The notes: generated by a model not told the origin, from the sequence alone. DNA of 45,322 bases from Acidobacteriota bacterium (GCA_018268935.1 JAFDVS010000090.1:1-45322); one strand, 5' to 3'. Counted from the first letter of the stretch, positions 32,542 to 40,760 are shown. Numbers and translations: made by a program.

Positions 32542-35126
32542 TGCCCGTAGTCACCGAAGCCCTCGTTCAACAGATCGCAAAGCAGGTGGATGAGAAGAAG
32601 CTGGTTGTCTGGTACGACCCGGAACAAGCCTACAGCGGAGTGGCGGCACAATTGTCGATCCCGAAGACAACGGTCGCTCGATACAACGGCAGCTTCCTGC
32701 GACTGCGAAAAGAAGTCGATCAACTCCTCGACAGCAACGAAGCGCCCCGGTTGGTCGTGTACGTGCCGATGGAACGTACCGAAACCGACAGCGCCCTGGT
32801 CGAACTGGACTGCGCCGGGGTCATCATGCAGCCTCGGCAACAACCGCCAGTGTGCAATACCCGGCTCTCGGTCGTTGGCAGAAATGCGCTGCGGCCCATT
32901 CTCGGCGACGATCAGGTCGCCGAAATTGAGCGGCAGGTGGAGGCCGGGAAGCTCTCGCTGGCCGACCTGGACTCGCTTGCTGAAAAGGGCAAGGACATTT
33001 CGACTGGCCTTCTGATGCTGATCTTCGGTTCCGCCAACCCGCAGGATGTCGCATTGGCGTTCCTCGGCAGTAACGAGGCCGATGAGGAAATCAGCAAGAA
33101 GGAAGCCCAGAAGGAACTTCAACACCTGCTGCAAGCGAATTTCGATATTGACCTCCCCGGTGCTGAAGCCCTATCCAATTGGCGTGTCCGGTTGGGGCGG
33201 CACATTCTTCTGACCGACCTCCTCAACTCTCTGAAGGGCCATGTGCCTTCCTCGCTTTCGTCAGTTCCAGTGGCGAACAGTGCTGGCGGGAAGGACTCCT
33301 GCGTGCGCCTCGCTCGAACGTGGCGCAACAGGCGGGACTTGCGGGACAGTTACGTGAAGCTGGCGAATCAGGTGGAAGAAGAGCTTGGCCTTGGCAAGCT
33401 CGAACTTCCTGTCCAACTGCTCCAGGACAACGAAACATTCTTCTGCGTGGAACGAGCCTTGATGGTGCATGTCGAGACGGGGCTCTGTAACGCAGCGGAC
33501 CCGGCTCTCCTGCAATTGGCCCAACAACGTCTGGCCCGGTTCTGGGCTGATGTCAAACCCGAGGTCCAGGCTCGTTGGGCGCTGATCTCCTCCGCAGCCG
33601 AAGTCTTGATCGAAGCGGATCGAGTCGGCAAGGCGCTCAAGAAGGCCCCGGCAACTCTCCCGGCACTTCTCAAGGCATATACGGACGACGACGAGCCGTG
33701 GTGCTTCCTGGATACGCACCACCGGAACATGGAGAGCCGCAACTACAGTTTCGACTTCGGTGGCAGCGGCGAACATCCCGAGTTGGAAAAGCTCATCACC
33801 AAAGCCGAACGACGATACACGGAGGTCGGCTCCGAATTGGCGAAGCACTTCATGACGGTTTTTCAGAAGGCCAAGCCGCCAGTGAAGGGACTGCTTCAAC
33901 AACGGGAGATTTTTGAGAAACAGGTGAAGCCTCTTCTCGGGGATGGGAAGGTCGCCTACGTGTGGGTGGACGCTCTGCGGTTCGAGATGGCTCGGGAACT
34001 GTCACGGCTTCTCAAGGACGACTTCGACTTGACTCTGCAAGCTGCGGTCGGCACGATCCCCACGATCACCGAGATCGGCATGGCTGCTCTGCTACCGAAG
34101 GCGAATGAATCGGCCAAAGTGGTCGCTGTGGGCGGGGGCAAGGTGGCGCTTGAGATCGGCGGCACCGTCATCAAGGATCGGAAGGACCGGGTGGCGTTCT
34201 TGAAAGAGAACGCTGGCGTGACGGTGTTCGAGGCGAAGCTGGAAGACCTGCTCCCGAAACCGACGAAGAAGGTTAAGGACGGCATCCAGGGCGCAGCGTT
34301 GATCCTCATTACCTCTCAAGAGATTGACGAGTTGTGCGAGGCCGACAACGTGGCACAGGCTCGGCTCCAGATCGACGGAGTGCTCAGTCATCTGCGGCGA
34401 GGAGTGCGAGTCCTGGCCGATCACGGCATCAAAACCATTGTGCTGGTGGCTGACCACGGCCATCTGTTCGCCGAGGAAATCGGTGATGACATGAAGATCG
34501 AGGCTCCTGGCGGCAAGGTGGAAGACTTGCATCGACGGGTGTGGATCGGCGTCGGTGGCACATCGGAGCCGTCCTATCTGCGGACATCGTTGGTGTCGTT
34601 GGGAGTCGAAAGCGAGTTCGATATTGCGACTCCTTGGACGTTCGCCGTTTTCAAATCGAAGGGCGGTGGCCGAGCGTACTTCCACGGTGGCCTGTCGCCG
34701 CAGGAATTGATCGTGCCCGTCGTTGTCATGCGTTCCGTGACGAAGGCGGCGGCACTCTCGTCTGGAATCCAGTGGACCCTGAAGCCCGGAACGGCGAAGC
34801 TGACCACGAGGTTCTTCTCGGTGCAGATCGCCGGGGATCAATCGAGCCTGTTCGGAATCGAACCGCCTACCGTGCGAATTGAGTTGAGAGCCAACAAGAA
34901 GTGTGTTTCGCAGCCTGTCAGCGCATCCTATGGGTTCGAGAATGCGACGGGGGAAGTGAAGCTGAAGGCTGCGGAGAACGACAACAAGCGAATTGAGCCG
35001 AATACTGTAACGGTGATGGTCACGGAGGAGATTTCGCAGAAGACGGTGGCGGTGTGTCTGCTCGACGCTACCACGGGCGCAGAACTGTTGCCGCCGATCA
35101 CCATCGAGGTTGCGATTTCGCTGTAA
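32541..35126 (+). CDS. pglZ: BREX protein PglZ
   Basis: An 861-residue PglZ of the alkaline-phosphatase superfamily, the component found in all BREX types. Metal-site motifs are visible at D477 in YVWVDALRFEMARE and D638 in VLVADHGHLFAEE, with a probable Thr in VGTIPTITEIGM between them. The N-terminal region (LVVWYDPEQAYSGV) is a helicase-like or DNA-binding module common in type 1 PglZ. The C-terminus is beta-rich (FFSVQIAGDQSSLFG). The start ATG at 32541 overlaps the pglX stop, giving strict coupling; the upstream in-frame ATG at 32442 lies inside pglX and is unlikely. PglZ interacts with PglX in studied systems and is required for modification and defence. Confidence 0.94.
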   Translation: MPVVTEALVQQIAKQVDEKKLVVWYDPEQAYSGVAAQLSIPKTTVARYNGSFLRLRKEVDQLLDSNEAPRLVVYVPMERTETDSALVELDCAGVIMQPRQQPPVCNTRLSVVGRNALRPILGDDQVAEIERQVEAGKLSLADLDSLAEKGKDISTGLLMLIFGSANPQDVALAFLGSNEADEEISKKEAQKELQHLLQANFDIDLPGAEALSNWRVRLGRHILLTDLLNSLKGHVPSSLSSVPVANSAGGKDSCVRLARTWRNRRDLRDSYVKLANQVEEELGLGKLELPVQLLQDNETFFCVERALMVHVETGLCNAADPALLQLAQQRLARFWADVKPEVQARWALISSAAEVLIEADRVGKALKKAPATLPALLKAYTDDDEPWCFLDTHHRNMESRNYSFDFGGSGEHPELEKLITKAERRYTEVGSELAKHFMTVFQKAKPPVKGLLQQREIFEKQVKPLLGDGKVAYVWVDALRFEMARELSRLLKDDFDLTLQAAVGTIPTITEIGMAALLPKANESAKVVAVGGGKVALEIGGTVIKDRKDRVAFLKENAGVTVFEAKLEDLLPKPTKKVKDGIQGAALILITSQEIDELCEADNVAQARLQIDGVLSHLRRGVRVLADHGIKTIVLVADHGHLFAEEIGDDMKIEAPGGKVEDLHRRVWIGVGGTSEPSYLRTSLVSLGVESEFDIATPWTFAVFKSKGGGRAYFHGGLSPQELIVPVVVMRSVTKAAALSSGIQWTLKPGTAKLTTRFFSVQIAGDQSSLFGIEPPTVRIELRANKKCVSQPVSASYGFENATGEVKLKAAENDNKRIEPNTVTVMVTEEISQKTVAVCLLDATTGAELLPPITIEVAISL

Positions 35127-35135
35127 GGAGAACTG

Positions 35136-37163
35136 ATGCCAGAACTCGACAAGAAAGCAGCGTCCGTCTTCGGGGGCAAGGTAGTTCGCAAGGACTTGGT
35201 TCGGAAGGTGAAGGTGGGTGCCAACGTCCCGGTGTTCGTCCTGGAATACCTGCTGGGAAAGTACTGCGCCACCGACGACCCCGTAGCGATTGAAGCGGGG
35301 CTGAAGGTCGTCAACAACACGCTGGCGTCGAACTTCGTGCGGCCCGACGAAGCGAACAAGGCGCAGTCGATGGTGAAGGACAAGGGCAAGCACACCTTTA
35401 TCGACAAAGTGCAGGTGCGGTACGTCTCCGACGACGACAAGCACTGGGCGGAACTGAAGAACTTTGGGCACAAGCACGTTCACATCCCGGAGCACTTCCT
35501 TCGGGATTATGACCGCCTCTTGATGGGCGGCATCTGGGTTCAACTCGACCTGCGCCATCAGTACGACGAAGAGCAGAAGGGCAAGCGCAGCCCGTTCTGG
35601 ATTGACAGCCTGAAGCCGATCCAGCTTGCCACGTTTGACCTGGGCGAGTACCGGGCTTGCCGCAGCCAGTTCACGACAGACGAGTGGATCGACATCCTGA
35701 TGCGAACCATCGGCCTGGAGCCGTCGTACTTCAGTCGCCGCCAGAAGTTGCACTACCTGATCCGTCTGATCCCGCTTGCCGAGGCCAACTACAACTTGGT
35801 GGAACTCGGCCCTCGTGAAACCGGGAAGAGCTACGGTTACCAGGAGTTGTCACCGTACACGATCTTGCTCACTGGCCCGACGACCGTGGCGAATCTGTTC
35901 TTCAACATGGCGACCGGGAAGATGGGTCTGGTCGGCATTTGGGATGCCATTGGCTTTGACGAAGTGGCCGACCTCCAGAAGATGCCGAAAGAAGTCGTCA
36001 CCACGCTCAAGACGTACTGCGAATCCGGCACCTTTGCTCGGGGCAAGGATTCGCTGTCCGGTGCCGCCTCCATTGCGATGTTCGGCAACACGAACCAGCC
36101 CGTCGAAGTCATGGTGCGTTCTTCACACCTGTTCATGCCGATGCCCGATGTGATTCGGGAAGACATGGCATTCCTCGACCGCATCCACTTCTACATCCCC
36201 GGCTGGGAGATGCCGAAGATGAAGGTGGACTTCCTCACGAACCATTACGGCTTCGTGGTGGACTACTTGGCCGAGGCGCTGCGGGAGCTTCGGAAGCACA
36301 CCTTCACCGAACTCTTCGACCACAGCTTCTCGCTCGGATCGCAACTGAAGTCTCGTGACGTGAAGGCGGTTCGGAAAACCGTTTCTGGGCTGGCAAAGCT
36401 CGTCTACCCGAACGGCGAGTTGTCGAAGGATGAAGTCGCTGAACTGCTGGAACTGGCGCTCGAAGGCCGTCGCCGGGTGAAGGAACAACTCAAGAAGATG
36501 GGTTCGTTCGAGTTTCACCAGACCTCGTTTTCGATGATCGACAACGAGACCCGAGAGGAGAAGTTCGTCGGTGTGCCCGAACAGGGTGGCCGGGACATGA
36601 TCTCACTCGATCCGTTGGCACCGGGGTCGGTCTATACGTCTTCTGTGGACGATCACGCCAAGGTGGGCCTGTACCGCCTGGAGGTTGGCTGTTCCCCCGG
36701 CACAGGCAAGCTGAAGATCGCTGGCGGCGTCGAGGGGCCGATGCGGGAATCCATCAACCGGGCCTTTGCCTATCTGATGGGCCAGAAGGTGAAGATGGGG
36801 ATCGGCCAGCAGGTTGACACGACCGACTTCCACGTTGAGGCGATAGACCTGTTGAGCAACCACGTACCGTGCGAGGCCGGGATCGCCCTGGTCGTCGCCA
36901 TCTATTCGGCACTGAAGCGCCAGTCCGTTCAGGCGGGTCTCGTGATCCTCGGCGATCTGAGCATCCAGGGCAACATCAAGGCAATGCGCTCTCTGGCCGA
37001 GCCGTTGCAGGTGGCGATGGACAACGGCGCACGGAAGGCGCTCATCCCACTGGAGAACAAACGGAACTTCCTGGAAGTCTCGGGCGACATCGTGGAGCGG
37101 GTTGACCCGGTGTTCTTCTCGGACCCGATGACGGCGGCGATGAAGGCGTTGGGGATGACGTAA
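35136..37163 (+). CDS. brxL: BREX protein BrxL (AAA+/Lon-like)
   Basis: A 675-residue BrxL, the hallmark of type 1 BREX. The N-terminal region is DNA-binding; the AAA+ core has Walker A GPRETGKS at 225-232 and a Walker B-type segment GIWDAIGFDEVA. The C-terminus (about 480-675) has a Lon-protease-like fold (AGIALVVAIYSALKRQ, LVILGDLSIQGN). Where Lon has its Ser nucleophile in PSAG, this protein has PCEAG (E580), and no Lys aligns with the Lon dyad, so proteolysis looks unlikely. BrxL forms rings that encircle DNA and is needed for phage exclusion but not methylation. AAGGAG at good spacing supports the start at 35136. The next gene begins 3 bp after its stop. Confidence 0.95.
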   Translation: MPELDKKAASVFGGKVVRKDLVRKVKVGANVPVFVLEYLLGKYCATDDPVAIEAGLKVVNNTLASNFVRPDEANKAQSMVKDKGKHTFIDKVQVRYVSDDDKHWAELKNFGHKHVHIPEHFLRDYDRLLMGGIWVQLDLRHQYDEEQKGKRSPFWIDSLKPIQLATFDLGEYRACRSQFTTDEWIDILMRTIGLEPSYFSRRQKLHYLIRLIPLAEANYNLVELGPRETGKSYGYQELSPYTILLTGPTTVANLFFNMATGKMGLVGIWDAIGFDEVADLQKMPKEVVTTLKTYCESGTFARGKDSLSGAASIAMFGNTNQPVEVMVRSSHLFMPMPDVIREDMAFLDRIHFYIPGWEMPKMKVDFLTNHYGFVVDYLAEALRELRKHTFTELFDHSFSLGSQLKSRDVKAVRKTVSGLAKLVYPNGELSKDEVAELLELALEGRRRVKEQLKKMGSFEFHQTSFSMIDNETREEKFVGVPEQGGRDMISLDPLAPGSVYTSSVDDHAKVGLYRLEVGCSPGTGKLKIAGGVEGPMRESINRAFAYLMGQKVKMGIGQQVDTTDFHVEAIDLLSNHVPCEAGIALVVAIYSALKRQSVQAGLVILGDLSIQGNIKAMRSLAEPLQVAMDNGARKALIPLENKRNFLEVSGDIVERVDPVFFSDPMTAAMKALGMT

Positions 37164-37166
37164 TCA

Positions 37167-37658
37167 ATGGACGCAGCGACGAATTCAGACAGGCACAACT
37201 GGAGCCGCCTTAATCGGCTTCAACTCGGCAGGTATGCTGAATACCTCGTCAAGATGGAGTTTGTACTTTTCGGGTGCGACGTGTTCAGCAGTGAGGTTGA
37301 CGATCACGGCATTGACTTCGTGATCCGCACCCGGACAGGCAACCACTACGATGTCCAAGTGAAGTCGTTCCGTCTCGAAGCCGGGAAGGGCACGCCATAC
37401 GTCTTTCTCCAGAAGTCGAAGTTCGTAATCGACCCTCGGCTGGTGCTTGTCCTGGTTCAATTCGTTGGCGGGGAACCCCCATCGCTGTGGATGATCCCCT
37501 CGTGCGTTGACGGCCAGCCAAACCGGATCTTCGAGAGCAGGGATTACGGAGAGGGCAAGCAGAGTTCGCCCGAGTGGGGCTTAACGCTGTCGAAGAAGAA
37601 GTTGGCCCTGTTGCGTCAGGACTGCTCGTTCGGCACGGTCCTGAGCGGCCTCGATTGA
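37167..37658 (+). CDS. PD-(D/E)XK-like nuclease domain protein downstream of brxL
   Basis: A 163-residue single-domain protein with a clear E-D-QxK active-site pattern: E25 in LGRYAEYLVK, D50 in DHGIDFVIRTRTG and Q64-V-K66 in YDVQVKSF. This is the layout of Mrr/Hjc-like and DUF4365-like nucleases. It starts 3 bp after the brxL stop, so it is very likely part of the BREX transcript, although it is not a canonical BREX gene. It may be a small accessory restriction or nickase-type nuclease, or the toxin of an independent module. There is no DNA-binding domain beyond the nuclease core. Confidence 0.78.
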   Translation: MDAATNSDRHNWSRLNRLQLGRYAEYLVKMEFVLFGCDVFSSEVDDHGIDFVIRTRTGNHYDVQVKSFRLEAGKGTPYVFLQKSKFVIDPRLVLVLVQFVGGEPPSLWMIPSCVDGQPNRIFESRDYGEGKQSSPEWGLTLSKKKLALLRQDCSFGTVLSGLD

Positions 37659-37745
37659 GGAAGATACTTCGATGCGTGCGCTGCTGATTTGTTGCCCCAG
37701 GATGCCAGCGGAAAGGGGCTATACGTTTCTGAGGGAGTTTCACTG

Positions 37746-38426
37746 ATGGGATACGAACCTTGTGATGCGGAGCGGGAAGCCGCTGAAGATGCGTTCTACG
37801 AAGCAGCATACGAACAGGTCGGCCCCCAATGGGCTGAAGACCACGGCATGTACTTCTATGAAGATGCCGTCCGTGAGTTCACGGCTGAACGGTTGCAGTC
37901 ATACTATGTGGCACACCCTGAACTGGCACAGGCAGCGCACGAGTCGCTTTTGTACGCCGAATCGCTAAGGGTGTCGTTCCCGAAAGCCGCATTGATCTTC
38001 GCCGTGACAGGCACGGAGCTTGCCGTCAAGAACGTGTTCCTGAAGCCGATTGTCTATGGACTTGTACACACCGAAGGTGTTGCGGCGTTCGTGACCGACC
38101 TGACGACGCAGCACACAGGGATGGAGCGGTTTCAAAGCCTGTTGGCAGAGATTCTGACTCAGTTCGGCGGCGTTGATCTCAAGACATTTAAACGAGCGGA
38201 CTCTTTGAAAACCCTTTGGCAAGAGATCGGAGAAGTCCAGAAGGCCCGGAACTCCGTCATTCACAGGGGTGGACCCGCCAGCGATGATGACGCCGATCTT
38301 GCCATCGCCGTCGCTGGCACGCTTCTGACGGAAATACTCCCCGATGTTCTTACGAAGTTGGGCTTGCACATTCATCCGCCGATGACGATCTGTGGACGCC
38401 CTCATCCGCCCGAAGGGAGCCACTGA
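37746..38426 (+). CDS. HEPN-motif protein
   Basis: A 226-residue protein with a HEPN-type motif R168-N-S-V-I-H173 in QKARNSVIHRGGP, preceded by the typical helix AALIFAVTGTELAVKNVFLK. The N-terminus is acidic and helical (CDAEREAAEDAFYEAAYEQV). The start at 37746 is supported by GGGAG at about 8 bp; the open frame upstream from 37689 is less likely. It lies 87 bp after the PD-(D/E)XK-like gene, on the same strand. Many such proteins are RNase toxins or RNA-binding defence factors. Whether it is co-transcribed with BREX cannot be told. No antitoxin of the MNT type is adjacent. Confidence 0.72.
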   Translation: MGYEPCDAEREAAEDAFYEAAYEQVGPQWAEDHGMYFYEDAVREFTAERLQSYYVAHPELAQAAHESLLYAESLRVSFPKAALIFAVTGTELAVKNVFLKPIVYGLVHTEGVAAFVTDLTTQHTGMERFQSLLAEILTQFGGVDLKTFKRADSLKTLWQEIGEVQKARNSVIHRGGPASDDDADLAIAVAGTLLTEILPDVLTKLGLHIHPPMTICGRPHPPEGSH

Positions 38427-38546
38427 ATCGAGTCCGGGCGCACCGTCGTAGTCCAACTCACATGGGGATGCTAGTGGTCACTTTGCGGCTTGCGGTTCGC
38501 CAACCCCTTGCACGCCGCCGTTCGGTGTTCGAGAATCGGGATCAAC

Positions 38547-39116
38547 ATGGCGATTCACTCTGACGCCGCTGGTGTGGCGATTGAGGCGATAGAAGAATAC
38601 TTGAGAGCTTCGGATTTGTGTCTGAAGTTCAGGAAGGAAGACGGAGGGTGCTTGGGCTATCCAGCAACCCTGCTGCTCTTCTGCGCCGTTGATGCCATCG
38701 GCGGTTACCTCTCTCTCGACAAGCGCAACAAGATCCCGAAAGGAGAGCCGTTTCTCGTTTTCAAACACCCCTGCTTTGGCCTGGACCTCCAAACGAAGCA
38801 GATCAAGCGACTCGAACACTGGTATCGCAACGGCCTTGCCCACAACGCAGTGTTGCCGCCCGGAACATGCCTGAGTGCTGAAGACGGAGACGCATTTGAG
38901 TTCGCCTTGAACGGCGATCCGGTCAAGATCCGGGTCGTCCCTCTTCACCGATTGGTCTGTGGTGCTTGGAAGCAGGTTGACAAGACGCTGATCGTTCCAT
39001 CGAGGGTATTGGAACCACGGAAGATGCCCACTGTGGGATTCGAGTCGCCTGAATCAATCGCATCTCCGGTGGCGTCGTCAGGATGTCCGTTGGTTCCGAA
39101 GGTTCGAGAACTGTAG
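38547..39116 (+). CDS. third HEPN-motif protein near the right end of the island
   Basis: A 189-residue protein with the motif R94-N-G-L-A-H99 in HWYRNGLAHNAVLPPG, preceded by a helix of HEPN type (YPATLLLFCAVDAIGGYLSL). It has four or five cysteines and a beta-rich second half (FALNGDPVKIRVVPLHRLV) outside the HEPN core. MAIHSDAAGV at 38547 was chosen because the 19 residues before it are not protein-like; the ribosome-binding site is weak. It is the last gene of the island before the right attachment region. It has little sequence likeness to the other two HEPN proteins, so it is not a recent duplicate. The function is unknown. Confidence 0.62.
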   Translation: MAIHSDAAGVAIEAIEEYLRASDLCLKFRKEDGGCLGYPATLLLFCAVDAIGGYLSLDKRNKIPKGEPFLVFKHPCFGLDLQTKQIKRLEHWYRNGLAHNAVLPPGTCLSAEDGDAFEFALNGDPVKIRVVPLHRLVCGAWKQVDKTLIVPSRVLEPRKMPTVGFESPESIASPVASSGCPLVPKVREL

Positions 39117-39264
39117 ACCACGAAGCCGTCGCCGTCGCCGGGGATGCCGTGTGGTTCCACCGGGCGGCTGGCGATTCGTCCTGGGGCTACTGGAGCGCCG
39201 GGGCGGGGCGTTCTGGCGGTGGGGCGAGTCGGACAGTGAAATTTGGGGATGGTCCCATCCGTAG

Positions 39265-39280
39265 GGGTTTTATAAAACCC
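39265..39280. repeat. 16-bp perfect palindrome GGGTTTTATAAAACCC
   Basis: A perfect 16-bp palindrome in the gene-free right end, about 150 bp after the last gene and 146 bp before the right arm motif. It lacks a T tract, and only 8 bp can pair without a loop, so it is a poor terminator. A protein-binding site is more likely. Confidence 0.4.
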
Positions 39281-39426
39281 GGCCCACCCGTTGTCAGGGC
39301 GGGTAAGGGACTCCAAAGGAACTCCCCGGCATAATTCCAGGATGCTGGATTCCGGCTTAGAGATGGTCCACCGGGCGGGTGCAGAAAGCTGTGGATTCAG
39401 CAGGAGCTAGAAAGTCAAACTGCGGC

Positions 39427-39450
39427 ATCGCTCAACACCGAACTCAACAC
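39427..39450 (+). repeat. right arm-type integrase site, paired CTCAACAC boxes
   Basis: ATCGCTCAACACC-GAA-CTCAACAC has boxes at 39431-39438 and 39443-39450 and matches the left motif at 9074-9096 in direct orientation with one extra base. It lies 40 bp before the right attachment core. Together the two motifs support the placing of the island ends. Confidence 0.65.
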
Positions 39451-39490
39451 CGCAATTCAATTTCTTCTAAGTTATTGATTATAAAATACT

Positions 39491-39521
39491 TGGTGCGGAT
39501 GAGAGGACTTGAACCTCCACT
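39491..39521. repeat. right attachment core (tRNA-Leu 3' end)
   Basis: This is the second copy of the 31-bp core, identical to 8954-8984. Unlike the left copy, it continues outward for about 19 more bases that still read as tRNA-Leu (variable arm and anticodon stem), so this side carries the older, target-derived sequence. Confidence 0.85.
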
Positions 39522-39540
39522 CCCTTGCGAGAACTAGAAC
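39491..39540 (-). pseudogene. 3' half of a tRNA-Leu gene
   Basis: Read on the minus strand, the 50 bases give the 3' anticodon stem (TTCTAG), a class II variable arm (TCTC-GCAA-GGGA), a T-arm (GGAGG-TTCAAGT-CCTCT), the acceptor strand CATCCGC and an encoded CCA. The matching 5' half (expected GCGGATG acceptor strand and D-arm) is not present beyond 39541; instead the sequence becomes unrelated after the anticodon loop. It is therefore a truncated copy, as left behind at the far end of an older island inserted into the same tRNA. The intact tRNA-Leu gene was not found in the window. Confidence 0.7.
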
Positions 39541-39650
39541 TTGAAGCGGTCCGGGCGTTTCCCTCTCCTCCCCAAGTCATTGACAGAACAGCTACTTACT
39601 AATCGCCGATTCCCCTTAATTTCCCTGTTTCGCCCCATTTCCGGTACCTG

Positions 39651-39674
39651 GCGCTACCATTTGCGCTACCATTT
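39651..39674. repeat. tandem 12-bp repeat GCGCTACCATTT, arm-like sites of an older island
   Basis: Two perfect, directly adjacent copies of GCGCTACCATTT (39651-39662 and 39663-39674) lie about 110 bp from the tRNA-Leu 3' half, in front of a gene remnant and an integrase remnant. They differ from the CTCAACAC boxes of the BREX island, so they probably belonged to a different integrase, that of the older island. Confidence 0.55.
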
Positions 39675-39769
39675 TTGACCTCTCCGAGGGTCAAGAATCG
39701 TGCCCAAAACCGAGAGTCGGTTCTAATACGGCTTCACCGGGCACGGTGTTGATGGGTTAGAGATCTTCG

Positions 39770-40350
39770 CTACCCAGCACTGCGTTTAGGCGACACCAAA
39801 ACGGCTTCCTTGTCGGGGACCAACACCTTGTTTGATTGCCCGTAGCACGGCATCCGCGAGCGGACTGGGCGGCTTCGATCTCGCCTGGTTCGCCATCGCC
39901 AAGGAATCCGCAACGGCGGACTCCCTGAGCCCCAGTCTTTCGGCGGCGGCCACAAAGTGCCCATACGCGCATCGAGGACATCTAAGGACGTTATCTCGTA
40001 GCCGTGACCTTGCAAGAGTCGCTGCAGCGCCAGTCGTCCCACCGTCATCGCGAACGTCGGCTCTTTCCCCCCGAAGTCGCGCGAAGCGCGGCTCAACGTG
40101 CGCGGATCGGTTCGGCCCTCTTCCGCGAACTTCAACGCGAGGTCATAGAAGCCTGCGTCCTTCGCGGCGGCAAAGTAGCGTCCCGTGTCGCCGGAGGTTT
40201 CCGCGAGATCCAAAAGAATGCTGCTTGGCTCGCGGTGCGGATACTTCTTGGCGATGGCGCGGAATGTCGCTAGGCCGGTAGCCGCCTCGCTAGCCGTGAG
40301 CGCATAGCGCTCGAAGGCTTCGTCCGCCCGTCGAGGCAGGCGTTGACCAG
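39770..40350 (-). pseudogene. truncated hypothetical gene of an older island
   Basis: A continuous frame reads through 40345-39770 with protein-like sequence (FERYALTASEAATGLATFRA, then LLDLAETSGDTGRYFAAAKD, AGFYDLALKFAEEGRTDPRT, LSRASRDFGGKEPTFAMTVG). This resembles a long hypothetical protein often found on proteobacterial plasmids and islands. The N-terminus is missing because the integrase fragment begins there. The last 50 or so residues (WPPPKDWGSGSPPLRIPWRW) are out of character, which suggests a frameshift near 39960. The GC content is high, like the host. I regard it as a decayed gene. Confidence 0.6.
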
Positions 40351-40359
40351 TGTTGTCTT

Positions 40360-40725
40360 GTTGTCTTGCCGGAGCGCTCCGACGCCTTCTGGCGGCAAGC
40401 CGTCACCGCGCTCGGCGAAAAGATGAAGGCCGACGGCTTGGAGCCCATCGACCTCCACTTCCACGACCTCCGCCGCTCAGCGCACTTCCAAATGCGCAAG
40501 GCCGGCATCGACAGCCAAACCCGGCGCGACATGATGGGCCACGAAAGCACCTCGATGGACGACCGCTACACGATGATCGACGACGAAGCGCTCGACGACG
40601 CGCGGCGGAAGATGGAGGCTTTTCAGTGTCGTCAGGGGCTTCTAAAGAACACCACAACTCAGGCCCGCCTGAAGGAACTTCGCGAGGAGGTCAAGAGACT
40701 GGAGAAAGAGACTGGGGCAGATTAA
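40360..40725 (+). pseudogene. C-terminal fragment of a tyrosine integrase
   Basis: About 120 residues corresponding to the end of the catalytic domain: DLHFHDLRRSAHFQMRKAGI has the H-x-x-R box, MGHES the second His, and DDRYTMIDDEAL the nucleophile Tyr. The N-terminal two thirds, including the first catalytic Arg, are absent, and there is no proper start codon or ribosome-binding site. The fragment abuts the truncated gene at 39770-40350. It marks an older integration event at the same tRNA-Leu and cannot be active on its own. Confidence 0.8.
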
Positions 40726-40760
40726 AGACTCCTTGGGCTCTAATGCGAACCAACAAGCAA

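Larger units (their letters stand above)
39117..39490. other. gene-free right end of the island
   Basis: No convincing gene. The stretch changes from GC-rich sequence (39120-39240) to AT-rich sequence before the attachment core. It contains a 16-bp perfect palindrome (39265-39280), a short ACCCG/CGGGT hairpin just after it (39287-39303), and the right arm-type motif (39427-39450). Open frames at 38945-39316 (minus) and 39083-39334 (plus) look like chance frames in GC-rich sequence. Confidence 0.5.
8954..39521. mobile_element. integrative island carrying type 1 BREX, P4-like primase and DNA-modification genes
   Basis: About 30.5 kb bounded by direct copies of a 31-bp sequence (8954-8984 and 39491-39521) that is the 3' end of a tRNA-Leu gene on the minus strand. 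Just inside each end is a matching arm motif with two CTCAACAC boxes (9074-9096 and 39427-39450). A complete tyrosine integrase lies next to the left end. The interior carries excisionase-like HTH proteins, an iteron array, a P4-type primase/helicase, DNA-modification genes and a BREX operon. Its base composition is lower in GC than both flanks. No capsid, tail or conjugation genes are seen, so it is best described as a phage-satellite-like or genomic island rather than a prophage or ICE. Confidence 0.85.

Noticed and set aside
39265..39303. Rho-independent terminator after the last island gene
   Set aside because: The palindrome has no loop and the next hairpin is short; neither is followed by a T tract.
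38945..39316. 123-residue minus-strand frame near the right island end
   Set aside because: Pro/Thr/Arg-rich composition in a GC-rich stretch, antisense to the third HEPN gene, with no ribosome-binding site; treated as a chance frame.
39541..39577. 5' half of tRNA-Leu completing the fragment at 39491-39540
   Set aside because: The bases upstream of the anticodon loop (ACCGC) cannot pair with TCTAG, and there is no D-arm or GCGGATG; the gene is not intact here.
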